NCBI GenBank assembly: GCA_047967505.1
Contig: CM106538.1
Reading direction: 5' to 3' (one strand)
Origin: Dipteris shenzhenensis
Taxonomy: Eukaryota; Polypodiophyta; Polypodiopsida; Gleicheniales
Length of the DNA: 64,000 nt
Part shown: one piece after another, positions 34,313 to 47,129 of the stretch
How positions within the stretch are numbered: position 1 is the stretch's first letter
Layout: each line of letters starts with the position of its first letter
Translations under genes and position numbers: made by a program
Notes under the pieces: model-generated
What the model was told of the DNA's origin: nothing
Seen by the model: the letters and a program-made list of their open reading frames with translations, nothing else
Database searches by the model: none

Positions 34313-36409
34313 GGCTTCAGATAGCTATAGGCATTTTTCTTAGAGAAAAACCATGGCTTGTAAGGCATTCATCCTACTTTCTACTAGAGCATTTTGTACA
34401 AGGAGCTATTGGTGCATTTACTCTACCATGCTTTCCTTGAGCTTATAAATTTCAGTCTTGGCACTTTGCAACTTGGTTTGGAGTGATGGGAGCATTTGTC
34501 TTTCCATTTCTCTTTCCTCCTCATCTGATGCCATGGTAGCAAATAAGTGTGACCATTATTGTAATTGCTAACTCTGATGCTGTATAATCTGGAATGTGCT
34601 ACTGCCTTGCTTGTATTGGTCATACAGTTGACTCCCATGCACCCATGTGGAGTTTTGATCTCTTTCCTGAACAACAATTTACTGTAGGGTGCCACTAGAG
34701 ACATTTTGGTGGTTGTGACCATAGAGCGATGGAGTTGTCAATGTTGTTGGCTTGTGATTCTTGAGGAGGCATACTATCTGGTTTACTTGTAAAGTCAATG
34801 GGTGGTAGGGTCTCCTCTTGGATTTCTTCCCTCGAGTCCTTCTATTGTGGTAGCAATCTTGAACTGAGTTGCCGGATTCTTTGGCAGAGTTCCACATTGT
34901 CATTCTCTAGAATCTGTTGTATTGTCGTCCATCCATGTCATCTGCATTGAGAGTAGGTGGAGGCTCTAATTCGCATTCTAGCAATGATAATATCAATTTT
35001 TCAAAGTCTTCTATATCGTGTGTTGAGAGGGTGAAGAGTCTTCCTCTTGTTGTATTGTAAACCCAATTATTATGGCCAATAGATGGGCAATGTAGCTTTT
35101 TCCATTATGTGTAGTGGATACATAATTGGTTAGTAGCAAGGATATGTGTTGAGCCCAGTCTTGTAGCTTTTCCCTACCAAGGAGTGTAAGAGCTTTTATT
35201 GACATGTAAATTTTTCTCTCTTGTATGATTGAAATTGTCAGTCAGAAACTTTGCTGCCTCTTTGCATATGGGATCCAGAATCATATCATGGCATACTACT
35301 CGCTTTCGTGACTTTGTGTTAGGTGGGGATAAATCCTAAATCACGGAGAATCTTGCATCCAAATGTTTCTTTCAATATTCTTCTTATGCCTCTAGGAATG
35401 AGAAAGCTTCTTGCATAGTGGGTATACTGAGGTAGATCTATAAGGGCCTTTCATTATATGTTACCGTGCCATACTTATCCTTCTCCAGCTCTCTACTTTT
35501 ATATGATGTTATGAATTGACAAATGTATTCTGTCATTGCAGGTGTTGGTAAGAAGGATTGTAGCTTCTCAAAAAGGTTTCCTAGACCCTTTGACTACAAG
35601 AAGTTGTGTGCATCGGCTGACATGGCAAATGTTGAGACTCGTGGCCAAACAAGCTATATTATTTCATCTATTGCTAGCTCTTTGTTGGTTTGGGCATCAA
35701 GTTGTTCTGCATCTGCGTCTTGCATAGTCAATTGCTCTACCTAGATTTCTCTGGGTCTAGGGTCCGTAGGTTCTGTTGCATATCTCCTTGGCATGTTGCA
35801 TCTCAGTATCACTCTCTAGAACTAGTAGCCGTGGTTGTTTTGGTGCTAACCTCTAAGTTGGTGATCCTGGATCTTGGCCTTCTTCAAGTTGGTGATTTGG
35901 GGAGGGCTGTTGAGATTGAGGTTTAGGCCATTTGGCATGGTGTCACTTTGTCAATGGCGTTGTAGGCCTTTTTCCCATCTTAATGGACTGTCTCCACCCT
36001 GGCAGTTCACACATGAATCAGATCCCAGTTTGACATTGTCAATATAGTGCCATGTGCTAAGAGTGCCTGTTTCTTTTGTGAGTGGTTGATGCATTTTACT
36101 CTTTTTGTGATGAGGGTGCCATGTGTGTGGACCAAAGCACATATCTCTTGGGGCTTTTATTGGTGCAATTTGTTCATGGTGCTCAATGTGTGGGTGCGCT
36201 ATGCATGACTAGTGAGGGAGGCATTCCTCCTATATGCTTAATTTGCTAGGGAAGCCATAGGGGAGCTAGGACTCAATCATCATCTCTAAGCCCAAGGTTG
36301 AAATCAGTTGAAGGTACCTATATGTGCTAAGATGTACATATGCTAGTGAGTGCTCGTGGTACAATCTAATCCTAGCTATGGAAGACTTGGTGTCCCCAAT
36401 TCTTCATGA

Positions 36410-37590
36410 TTGTCAGGGATGGCTTGCATGTTGATGTCATAGTACTAAAGTCGGCTCCCGTTTATTGTTGTTGTGAATTGGACTCCATCTAGGGTTTCTA
36501 GCAGCATAGCTCCGATGGGATTCATCTTTTTGACTCTATGAGGGCCTTGACCTAGGTATTGGACTCCATCCAGGGGTTTCTAGCAGAAAGCTACGATGGG
36601 ATGCATGTTTTTGACTCCAGAAGGTCCTTGACCTAGGTATTGAGTTTGCCCTTGTGGACTTTGTCATTATATAGAAGAACTAGGTCACCTTCCTTGGTGT
36701 CTTTGGCTTTAAGGTTTTTGTTAGACCATGCCTTCCTTTTGCATTTTTCTAATGTCATGGCATGGTAGACAACTAGTCTGGTCTCTATATGCTTCTCTAA
36801 TTAATAGAAGTTTTCTTGAAGGGATGCATGATCTCCCACTACTATGCATAAGCTTGGTATTACAAATTCCAGTGGGACCACAGCTTCAAGGCCATACACC
36901 AATTGGAAAGGTGTATTCTCTACACTGACCTTGAGTGTGGTTCCCTATGCTCATAAGGTTGCATTTAGTTTCTTTGCACAATCAGAATGCTTTGGTTCTA
37001 CTACCTTGGTGAGGACAATGCATAATATTTTATTGGGGGATTTGGCTTGTTTTCGATGGATCATCATAAAGCCAGACAAGAGTTCTTGGATAACCTCATT
37101 GACAAAATGCATGCCTCTATATGACACAACTTCAATGGACATTTGAATTGAGTGATCACATTCTCATACAAGAACTTTGTTGTGCTTTTGGCATGTCCTT
37201 TCTAACTACTTTAGCTTCAGCCCACTTGATAAAGTAATCAGTGGCCACAATTATGTAGCATGCCTATGTTCCCCTTGCTATATTGGATGTATGGTACCCA
37301 TAAAATCAATCCCCAATTTTTCAAATGGTTTTTGTGCAACAACCATTGTTAGGGGATTGAAGTCCTTGTATTGTGGTTTAGTAGTCCGTTTTGGCATACA
37401 TCATAGCTTTTGACATATTCATAGGCATTTGCCCAAAGTGTTGGCCACCAGTAGGCTGCAATGAGGACTTTTCTTGCTGTTGCTTCCCCTTGGAAGTGTC
37501 CTCCTACAATGCCTTCATGGACTTCACTGAGGATTGGCATGATCTCATGAGGCATGACACATCTCCTTAAAACTTGGCCCTTGCCCATCT
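36410..37590 (-). pseudogene. Second gypsy element: integrase
   Basis: The zinc-binding segment is clear (ILSEVHEGIVGGHFQGEATA with two His, and YDVCQN, near 37545-37390). The core includes YIIVATDYFIKWAEAK near 37250 and GMHFVNEVIQELLSGFMMIH, with SDQG changed to SYRG, near 37120-37060. An ILTKVV-like segment and the C-terminal LVYGLEAVVPLE-like part follow past frameshifts to about 36830. The tail (MNPIGAMLLETLDGV-like) near 36500 is partly duplicated in tandem, with units at 36480-36560 and 36561-36641. Confidence 0.82.
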
Positions 37591-37599
37591 TGTGAAGTT

Positions 37600-37990
37600 G
37601 CTGTGCAATGAGTTGATAGGGTGCAACTTTTAGAATTAATTTTCAGGCATCCACTGCTTTTCAGGTGGTGGTCTTCCTACCATGAAGTACCCAATGATGT
37701 CCACACACTAGTCAGGCATAGTGTCAATTTGAAATATTGTGGCATCTAGTAGGTCATCTCCTATTCCTTCTAGCTCTTCTCCTGTCCTCAATCGTGACAT
37801 GTGATCAAGAATGAAATGTTGAGCTCTTTTTCTGACCACAATTTTGAAATTGAGTTCTTATAATAGTAGAAGCCATCGAGTGATCTAGCTTGTGGTACAT
37901 GGCTGATTCATAAGATATAATAAGGCTTGATGATTTATGTAGAAGTAAAGTTAGCAGCCAATAGATAGTGTCTTGTGTACACCTATGCTA
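37600..37990 (-). pseudogene. Second gypsy element: RNase H C-terminal part
   Basis: The minus strand encodes HYLLAANFTST and INHQALLYLMNQP near 37980-37900, the RNase H core. Then come RKRAQHFILDHMSRLRTGEE and a DATIFQID-like linker leading into the integrase at 37590. Bases 37868-37970 are repeated in inverted orientation at 39897-39993. Confidence 0.75.
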
Positions 37991-37999
37991 CAATGAGCA

Positions 38000-38740
38000 A
38001 TGACATGAGTGTAGGTGACCAACACCCTTAGAAATTGCACTTGGGAGAGAAAGTGATAACATTTGGGCGCCATTTTCGGGGAGGCTAGCACCCGAAGCGA
38101 AAGCAGAGCACATGTTTGCATGTGTGAAAAAGAACCCCCTTCGAAAAATGTTCAAAACACATCCCTCAAGGCAAAGGAGTGAAAAAATGCTTCCAATCGG
38201 TGCAAAAGGATAAGATTTACATTCTAAACAATGTTGACTTGCATAAGCACAGTAATACACTAATCATCCAAAGTTAACCCTTAAACCCCCCACATCCTAT
38301 AAAGGCAACCCCCCCGTCTCACTTCTTTCCCCTCACTTTTCCAAGCCACTTCCATCTCTCCATCTCCAAACTTTGTCAAGCCTCCATAATTTTCGTCTAC
38401 CTCCATTTTCCATCCTCCAACTTCCATCCACCATTTCCACCCCCGCCACCATCACTTTTCTCATCAACCTCCCTCCTCCACAACCACTTTTTCCGTTAAG
38501 CTTTCCCCCTCCAACTCCCACCACCTATGCTTTTTCATCCATCCCCCACCTCCACCCACAGCTGAATTGGACCAAATATCTTCCACAACATCTAGTGGAG
38601 CTAACAGTCAAGCAAACACCTCAAAGTGCCATGAAGGCATAAGGAAAGTTCCCGATTACTTCAAAAACTACACCAAGGGAGAAGCAATAATAGCACTGCC
38701 CAGGCCAGGGAATTAGAGCTCACAGAAATAGAGAATATTA
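38000..38740. other. Gap between opposed gypsy halves
   Basis: This stretch holds a CT-rich segment (38300-38530) with no recognised domain. The plus-strand frame at 38373-38642 is Pro/Ser-rich because of that composition, and no gene is supported. Confidence 0.4.
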
Positions 38741-38751
38741 GGGATAGCCCA

Positions 38752-39993
38752 GTGTATGAAGAACCAGCCAAGATAAGAAAATTGAATCTTGCCTTGGATG
38801 GAGAAGAAGTGCCTATATATATCGGTGAGCAAATCACTCTAGAAGAAGAAAAAGAAGTAAAAGCATTGTTGATGGAATATAGAGATTGCAAGGCTTGGTC
38901 CTACAAGGAAATGAAAGGGATTTCCCCTGAAGTTACAGTACATACCATACCAATTAAACCTATGGTATGTGGACCCTACAGGACAAATCCCAAGTATGGC
39001 ACCCATGTGTATGATGAACTAGAAATCTCAAGAATGTCAATGCAGTAACAATCAGAGATCACTACCCCCTACCATTGACTAAAATAGTTTTAGAAAGGGT
39101 AGCTGGATCTCAAGGGTATAGCTTCTTAGATTGGTTCAACAGGTAGAACCAAGTACAAATTGCACCTCAAGATCAAGTAAAGACAGTGTTTGCCATAGAA
39201 TTGGGGCATTTTTGCATACAGAGTCTTATGCAATGCCCCATCCACTTTTCAAAGGGTCATGTACACCATCCTCAAGGAATTTCTCAACAAGTTCCTACAA
39301 GTCTTCCTCGACAACTTGTGCTTACATTCAGACAAAAAGGATCACTTGAAATGCCTTGAAGAAGTACTAAAAAAATGTAGGGAGTATGGAATCTCTTTGA
39401 ATCCTCACTTGACATGGGATTGTAGCTGAGATGGACAAAATAAAAATCATCATGGAACTTCCCACCCCACTAAATGCAAAGGGTATCCAAGATTTCATTG
39501 GCCATGACAGATACTATAGAAGGTTCATACTTAGGTATGCCATGATTGCAAGACCCCTATATAAGCTCCTAGTCAACTTCATCTGGACAGAAGAATGTGA
39601 ACAAGCATTTGAAACCCTCAAGTCGAGATTGATCATAGCACCTATCCTAATGGCACCAAATAGGGACATAGAATTTCATGTACATACTAATGGTTTTGGA
39701 CTATGCAATAGGGAGTGTGTTATGTCAACGTGGCAAACACAATAAAGACTACCCAATATACTTTGCAAGCATGGCTAAATGATGCAAAGGTGACTTACAC
39801 TGCAATAGAAAGAGAAGCTTTGGCAATGATCTACAACATGAAGAAATTTTGACACTATCTATTGGCTACTAACGTTACTTCTACAACATGAAAAAATTGG
39901 CTGCTAACTTTACTTCTACATAAATCATCAAGCCTTATTATATCTTAAGAATCAGCCATGTACCACAAGCTAGATCACTCGATGGCTTCTACT
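38752..39993 (+). pseudogene. Gypsy reverse transcriptase and RNase H, plus strand
   Basis: The plus strand shows ITLEEEKEVKALLMEYRDC, WSYKEMKGISPEVTVHTIPI and PYRTNPKYGTHVYDELE, the entry to Ty3 RT. Palm pieces follow in shifted frames (TVFAIELGAF-like near 39185; LPRQLVLTF-like sequence marks the degraded catalytic region near 39305). The thumb, IKIIMELPTPLNAKGIQDFI and YYRRFILRYAMIARPLYKLL, is at 39434-39580. WTEECEQAFETLKSRLI then leads into RNase H, which ends near 39993. It stops at the same point at which the minus-strand RNase H begins. Confidence 0.82.
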
Positions 39994-42200
39994 AGCATAG
40001 GTCCTTAGGTCATATTTCGGTGAGAGGTGTAGGCTAAAGCATGGAAAGTAGATCTCATGCATATGTGGGTGAGAAAGCGGGCTTGATCACAATGATTGAT
40101 GGAAGCTCTCTCCTCTATGGGAGTTCAAGGGTTTAGAAGGAGGTTGCACTGTTCAAAAGGGGACAGGGTTGAGAGAGCTATCTAAGAGTTCCAGGGTTTC
40201 GAGAGGGTTGTAGGGTTTAGGAGGAGTCCAAGGTTGAGGAGTGGACAACTAGTCTCCTTTGCAACTTCAACGGGTAAGAGTTGAGGAGGAGGGACAAGGG
40301 AGGAGGGAAGAGGAGGAGGAGAAGGAGGAGGAGGAGGAGGAGAAGGAAGGAGGAGGAGGAGGAGGGAGGAGGAGGAGGGAGTACAAGGGTAGGGAGTGCA
40401 AGGGTAAGGGCATTCTAGAACACGATAATATAAGAGAGCATGTACGTGAACACAACAGTGAGCTTGAACACTAAACCCAAAGAGTGGGAGCTTCATTCCA
40501 TTGAGAGATACTTATACATGTTGGTCTCTACACAATCTGTAGTAGGTACCTCCGTGGTGGGACCTCTTTTGTAGGAGACCTTTTGGACAAGAGTTCCTCC
40601 ACTTTTTGGGGGGACCCTTTGGGTCTCTAGACAAAATGGGGGACTTCGAGTCTCTCCACAAAGTGGGGGGACCTTTTGGGCCTCTACATAAAGTGGGGGA
40701 CCTCAAAAAGTGTAGGCTTTTAGTCTTTCTCTCTTTAGATTTAATATTTCTCTCTCTAGATCCTAATTTTGGTATGATTGGATCTCTTCTAGAGAGGCTT
40801 TTGGCTATCCTCATCTTTTAAGATTCATCATACCATCTTTCGAGCTCAAAATATTACAAGCGGAGCTTTGCCGCTACTCTACACACACAATAAGCTCATC
40901 GTTGTTGCTCTAAATTGCTCTTTGGTCCTTGTTGCTCTAAATTGCACTTTGGTCCTTGTTGCCATGGGGTTAAAAATGGAGTTGGTTTTTTCCCCAATTT
41001 CACATCTCCCATTGGCTTTCAAAATTTCATGGCTCTTGCTTTGGAAATGAATATATTACACACTCATGTCTTATCCTCTTTCCATTTTATATGCACTTAT
41101 CCATTTTGCCATTTGAATTACACACTCATGTATTATCCTCTTTCCATTTTATATGCACTTATCCCTTTCCCATTTATAAGAAAGATGCCTCCTCATAAAT
41201 GCAAGAGTCTTAGATGTAGGAGCTTCAAGGGAAATTGGAAAGTAGATGGACACATTGGAGCATTTCCATCAAAGCAAAGAAAACAAGCTATGAGGCAAAA
41301 TTGCAAGGATCATCAAGCTCGTATCTTTAAAAGTTTTACCTTGCACCTAAGGATTCATTTGGTGATTAGTCTACCATTTCCTTAGGAATTGCCACATGCC
41401 TAGTGTGAGAGATGTTCTAGACAAGGATCAATAGATTAGATGATTGCAAAGTGGGGTGACATTAGCTATCATGTTTCTAAAACAAACAAGAAATGGATCG
41501 GGCATACAACATGGAAGATGTTGTCCATCAAAAGGACCAACATGAATGAACCCAACGTGAAAATTCTATAGAATGAGAGATATCAAAATTTGTTGCTACA
41601 ACAAAATTATAGAACAATAACACAAGCATTTCTTCAAACAAGATGTAATCTAAAGGCTATTGATCAAATGCAAGCATCTATAGGCTATGGATGGGACACA
41701 AGTAGTATGAAAAGAACATCATACACATGCTTAACATAAGCATAATAAAAAATCCAATGGTATTTATTGAGGAGTGATCTCTACATCAACTTATGCATAT
41801 TTGAAATTAAAAATAGGAAATAGTCCTTATAAATTATATGCTTATAAATATAGCCCTTAGACCTAAGTAGGAAATAGTCCTTATGAATTATATGCATGTA
41901 AATAGAGCCCTTAGACCTAACGAAGTCTTGTATGTAAATGCCTTTTTTATTCATAATAAAGATAGTGTATAGAACTTAGTCAATCGAGTGCTTCTCTCTT
42001 CTCCTCCATGCTTTGATTGTTAGGTATGCATGGGTTTTTACACTCTCATTCCACCCTTATCTTCATGCAGTATTAGAGAATTGTCAGCTACATGTGTTTC
42101 CCATAACTCCTTCCTCACAGGTTGTTTTCATAGAGCTCATCATCCTCTACATTGTCTCTTAAAGCTCCTAAATCAAAGCTATGATATTAAGATATGTAAG
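39994..42200. other. Intergenic region with tandem repeats, no gene recognised
   Basis: Contents are a purine-rich tract (40270-40380), a degenerate GTGGGGGACC repeat zone (40570-40700), and two short tandem duplications at 41056-41177 (period 62) and 41814-41921 (period 54). Open frames here reflect composition. The 156-codon frame at 40915-41385 has no recognised domain. Confidence 0.5.
40270..40380. repeat. GGA/GAA-rich purine tract
   Basis: An almost pure plus-strand purine stretch of GAGGAGGA and GGAGGAGG units. It could form triplex or G-quadruplex structures. The Glu-rich frame across it is a composition artefact. Confidence 0.85.
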
Positions 42201-45200
42201 TTTTAAATTCGGAGTGGTTTTTAAAGATTTATGTAAGTCTTGTGTTCACTATGTGTGAGGAAGAAAACAAGTCAAGGGAAGAGATCACTAGACTCGAAGC
42301 CCGAGATGAATGAATCCTTGATCAAGGGAAGTGAACAAGCTAGAAAGTTAGCATTGATGTTGAATGAAGAGAGGAAGAAGGTAGTGACCAAGAGAGCTGA
42401 TGAACCCCATCTCTAGCAAATTTAGGAGAGTTTTGGCAAGGACAAGGGAGCAGATATCTGCATCACCCTCACAAGGATGAAGGACAAACCAGGAACAACA
42501 AATAGATCTTGAGGTTATAGAGACTTTAGCGATGACAACAATGAAGACACCCCCCCAATAAGTCCACCAATAAGCCCATACAAGGAGACGATGGAGCAAG
42601 AGGACTGAAGATATGAATGAAGTTTCAAACCTTCAATGGAAACATGGGAGAGAATCCCTATCCCACCTATAGAATTCCTTGAGAAAAGTTGCAATCTTGC
42701 AAGTTAGTTGTGTGATGAAGAATACTTGTTGTACTTCCTCATCACCTTTGTAAATGGTTTGATTAGTACCTTGATGCACACTTTGCCATATGGGATGAGT
42801 TAAAGCTTCCATCCCAAAAGAGGTTTGTTGAAGATAAACTACATCAATCAAACAAAGTGCAAATCCATGCATGACTTTGTAGCCCAAATGAGGGTGCTAA
42901 CCTTGATAACATGCAAGACACATGCAAAGGATGCATAGACCCACAACGACTAGGTTGAAAAGGAAAATGTCATGCTAAAGACCCAAGTCAACATTCTTAA
43001 AGCCCAATATGAGAAGGCCAAGGCCAAGGTCTTATTCAAAAAAGTGAAGCTAATACTGGTGCAAGCCAAACTGACCAATGAATGGTTTGAGTTATTCGAG
43101 GATTTCTAAAGACAGCAAGACAAGTTTCAGCGGCAAGTACAAAAAATACTCCAATTGCTCACTTGGCCCAAAGACCCAGAGAAATTGAAGAAGATGAAGA
43201 TGGCAACAACAAAGGAGGAGGCAATGCAAGAGCCATAGTTGCATCGGCCTCAATAACACTAGGGTCAACAAAGCCAGCAAACCCCCTTGAGAAACAACCA
43301 AGTATGAAAGCAAAGGAGGGAGGGAGTCAATTAAAAAAAATTCCCAAAGTAGTAGATAACCGAGTATTCATCAATGAAGCAAAGAAGTCGAAAGATTACC
43401 AAGCTATCGATTGTAAAGAGCCCTAGCTAGTTGAGGAAGGGACCAAGACAATGGTCGATGAACAAGCCATCCAGGAGGCAGAGAAGCAAACATGAGTAAC
43501 GAGGCAAGCCACAGAGCAAAGGAAAAGTAATCGACAACAACTAAAGCCACAGCAAAAAAGGGGCTGACAATGATCAAAGACAAAGACAAAGCAATAAGAA
43601 CGTAGACCGAGAGGAGGCTAAGGCACAAGTTGTACAGGAGGTAAAAGGAGGAGAGGCCAAAGAGGCCCACTATATGGCTTGGCTCAAACAATGCAAATAC
43701 ATATCCGTGGTCGAACAAAAAAGAATAGCCAAACTAAAGGAGCAACAAAGGGCAAGGGCGGTGCTCAAAACTTAGACACTGAGAATCACACGATGCTAGC
43801 ATCCCCATCAAGAACCTGCTAGCAAGCGCAACACAAAGAAATGCAAGGAAATGAAGGGTTGAATTGCAATGCGGAGTCATCTCTCCTAACTCTATAGAGA
43901 CAGAGCATGCATGGAATTGAGCCATCAAGCTAAGGCTCAACTGCACTAAAAAGACTACAAGGTGGTAACAAACCATAGAATGACGTGAATTGACTCATTG
44001 TCCATGTACCAGTCGCTCTAGGATTCATGAAGTAAAAATGATTTGATCATCGATTTGAACATAAGCAAGGACTTCTACTACCAAATGAACGTAGTTTCTA
44101 TCACCGAGGCTAAGAAGATCTATGACTTATTTTGAGATCCTACCATGGTGAGGCAGCAACACCAATGAGTTCATGAATAGACCTGACAAATTTGAGGCAC
44201 GAGGACGCAGCTTTAAGTAAAGGTGGGGCGAACATTGACCCTCAAAATTGGCATGTTGGGGATTCAACTAGGGCCAAGGGAAAGCTTGCAAATCGAGGGA
44301 TGAAACAAGAAAACAAAACTCCTGAACGAAGAACAAATGAAGCTACTTGCCAAAGGATTTGGCAAAGTTGGGAACCACCCTTGAATATGATGCCCAATCT
44401 ATATATGGAACTTAGAGATAGGTCAAGCGGCACTACATGACCAGAAAGCGAGCTCACACATGACCTGACAATGAGTCTGACCGTGGGACCAAGGATGCCA
44501 CTGAAGGCTGTGCATATAGGATTTAATGGGCGAAGTCAATCTGCTTGAACATGTACAAAGTAAATGGCACCTATCTTATGACAATGGAGGTGCGGACCAT
44601 CTAAATTATGCAGTGGGTAGTACCTCTGGCCCACCATGAATGTCAACTAGTGTCTTTAATAAGGTTTTAGAGGCCTAGAAGTTAGGTTTGTTCTGGTAAC
44701 ATAGGCAACTCTTGTGTGTGGAGTCAACCAAGATTTATTTATATACAAGCCAATTCAACAAAGTAAAGAAATACACTTGCTTAAAGTTGCCTTCAATTAG
44801 TGTCATCTTTCCTTCCTCTCTCTTAGTCATTTGTTTTTCTTTGAGTTGTTTGTCCCCCCCCGACTGCACATATGCCTCACCCTAATTGGCATTCACTCAA
44901 TGAGGGTGACCCTATTCTGGCCATCTGGAAAAGGTAATCACCCCATGGGATGACTTGACAAACCAGTGCCACCATCACTACAATTCAGCATTAACAAGTA
45001 GTGTGATGGGCATGGTGATTACAAGGATGAGTCAAAGGTCCCTCCAATTTCCAACTTGATGGATGATGGCAATGACTTTGACAAGGAGTTAGAGAAAGGG
45101 GGATATGATAGTGGCTCCAACGATGAGTAGCAAGGACAGCATGCTACTTGTGGAGCCTTTTTTGGGTTTGGTCGCATGTACCAATTATATCAAACTAGGC

Positions 45201-45240
45201 CGGATTGTCCCAAATGTCAATTTGGAGTGAACATTTAACA
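42200..45240 (+). pseudogene. Degraded retroelement-like sequence, plus strand
   Basis: Short plus-strand frames encode charged Lys/Glu-rich sequence. Examples are SQLKKIPKVVDNRVFINEAK at 43317-43380, KEAHYMAWLKQCKYISVVEQ near 43660, AKGFGKVGN near 44356 and DHLNYAVGSTS near 44600. This resembles the region between gag and RT in some plant gypsy elements. It lies upstream of the polypyrimidine module at 45290. No catalytic motif was found, so the assignment is tentative. Confidence 0.3.
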
Positions 45241-45264
45241 ATGTGCCTTTGAGAAATCATTGTA

Positions 45265-45286
45265 CACACACACACACACACACACT
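45265..45286. repeat. (CA)n microsatellite
   Basis: An uninterrupted run of about 11 CA units. Confidence 0.9.
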
Positions 45287-45289
45287 TTT

Positions 45290-46075
45290 ACTATCCCTTT
45301 TTCCTTTTGACCATACTAGATATTTTTCCTAATGTCTTAATTCTCCCCCCTTTTTTCCTAATTTCTTTTATTTTCTCCTAATTTCCTATTTTCTCTTAGT
45401 TGTTCCCTATATCTTTCTTTTTTCCTCTAATTTCTTCTAGATTTTCCCTTTTTCCTTTTGCTATTCTCTTGATTTCCCCCCTTTTTTCCTTAATTATTAT
45501 CCTAATTTCCTATTTCCCCCTAATTGTTCTCTATATCTCCGTATTTTTCCTAATTCCTTCAAATCCTTTCTATTTTCCCTAATTCTTCCCAAATTTTCTA
45601 ATTTTGCCTTCTTTGAAATTCCTTCTTCAAAATTCTTCTCTTTTTTAAAATTCTTAAATATTTTTCCTTAAATACCTTTGAAATTCCTTTAAGCTCCCCT
45701 TTCATATAAATTCTCCTTCCCTTATGCTCTAAATCTTAAAATTACATTTATTTCTCTAATCCTTGATTTCTCCCCTCCTCCTTTACATTCACACACCTAA
45801 ATACACTGAGTTTTTTCGCCTTACATAGCCATTTATTTACCATTCCTTAAACTCACCCCGATTAGTTTTACACTTAAAGCATAATATCAAAAATTAGTTT
45901 TATAAGTCTGTAGTGTGAGCAACTATTTTTATTGCGATCCTGATAACAAGGGAGGGGTGTTTATGACACTTGTCTTCCCAACTAAGTTAAAATATGGTTC
46001 TTATCATTTTTCTTGTTGGATGGTGGCAAGTAGGCAGACTCCCCTCTTCAATAAAAGTGATGCTTGCTAGGACTT
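45290..46075. repeat. Polypyrimidine-rich block plus LTR/leader-like module, copy 2
   Basis: About 600 bp of CT-rich sequence (TTTTTCCTAATTTC-like units) leads to TATTTTTATTGCGATCC, AACAAGGGAGGGG, TTATGACACTTGT, TTGTTGGATGGTGGCAAGTA and TCAATAAAAGTGATGC. It matches 31850-32760 in order and sequence over the last 170 bp. The Pro/Phe-rich frame at 45400-45582 is composition only. Confidence 0.5.
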
Positions 46076-46262
46076 ATCCAAGCTCAACTTCTTTACAGTT
46101 TCCACAAAGTTATTTCTATAAAATAGCCCACTGCTGGTTTCCTTTAGAAATAGGGTTTCATCGACTTCTACAAAAAATTTCGTTAATGCAATTAGTCTTA
46201 TTCCATTGTCTAGCTTCGCTCTTTTGTCTTTTCAGTATGCAAAGGGGTGTTATCAAGTCTTC

Positions 46263-46278
46263 CATACACACACACATG

Positions 46279-46318
<40 letters not shown>
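46263..46318. repeat. (CA)n microsatellite
   Basis: CA repeats of about 55 bp interrupted by TGCACG. The His/Thr-rich frame over it is an artefact. Confidence 0.9.
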
Positions 46319-46319
<1 letters not shown>

Positions 46320-46649
46320 CTTTAGGCCAGATTGGGCTATTTGAGCCCTAATATTCTAAGCAAGTTGCCAGATTGGGCTATTTGGCCCTATTTGAGCCTA
46401 GTCGATACAACCATTGAAAAGGTTTTGGGTTTTGCTAGTAGCTATGTTAATATAACCATTGATTTAAGCATCAAAATTTATGGACCTATCAATAGTTATA
46501 TCGATGGTTATATCGGTAGCTCCTTAGCAACAATTATATTGGCACTTTCACTCTTTTACAAAAAAATTCTATGCTATTTCCATCACAATAACCATCACAA
46601 ATGATGCAAATGCTTGTAGTGACTCCAGTGTAGTTATCTATAAGGTCAT

Positions 46650-47000
46650 CACTAGTATGATCTCATAAAGCGGCAAAAGGACAATGCATAGAGGATTGCA
46701 TCAGGATCAATATGGCTTTGCTCCTAGATGGCTTAACATAGATAACATTTGAAATGCATGTCTAGAAATTGTGTATGCTAGATACTCTCAATAGGATGTG
46801 CTATTTCTACAAATTGATGTTGCCCAACCATTTGACACATTTCAATGGGATTTCATTGCTAAAGTGATAACGGAACTTGGTTTTGGGCCACATAGTATTT
46901 ATTGGCTATATCATGGTAGTACAACTCAGTATAAACTTGGAAAAGGACTATCCTCTCCTTGGACATTGCATAAATTAGTCACATAGGGCTAACCTTTGAG
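46650..47000 (+). pseudogene. LINE reverse transcriptase fragment, plus strand
   Basis: A degraded DQYGFAPRW segment (46710), corresponding to the NQxGF motif of non-LTR RTs, is followed by LFLQIDVAQPFDTFQWDFIA (46801) and LGFGPHSIYWLYHGSTTQYK. These are typical palm motifs, with the first catalytic Asp in QIDVAQPFD. A stop follows at 46984. Related to the LINE at 51430-49500 but in the opposite orientation. Confidence 0.72.
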
Positions 47001-47129
47001 TGCAATCCAATATGCAACTGCCACTCACCCTTTGCCAAGTTTTAAGTCTTTTGGGTCCATCATCCAGATCTTCTCCAATCATGATATATGGACATGGTTT
47101 AGACCACTATAGAAACTTCAATATAGATA

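Noticed and set aside
40182-40496. Minus-strand Ser/Pro-rich frame and plus-strand Glu-rich frame
   Set aside because: Both are artefacts of the GGA-rich tract.
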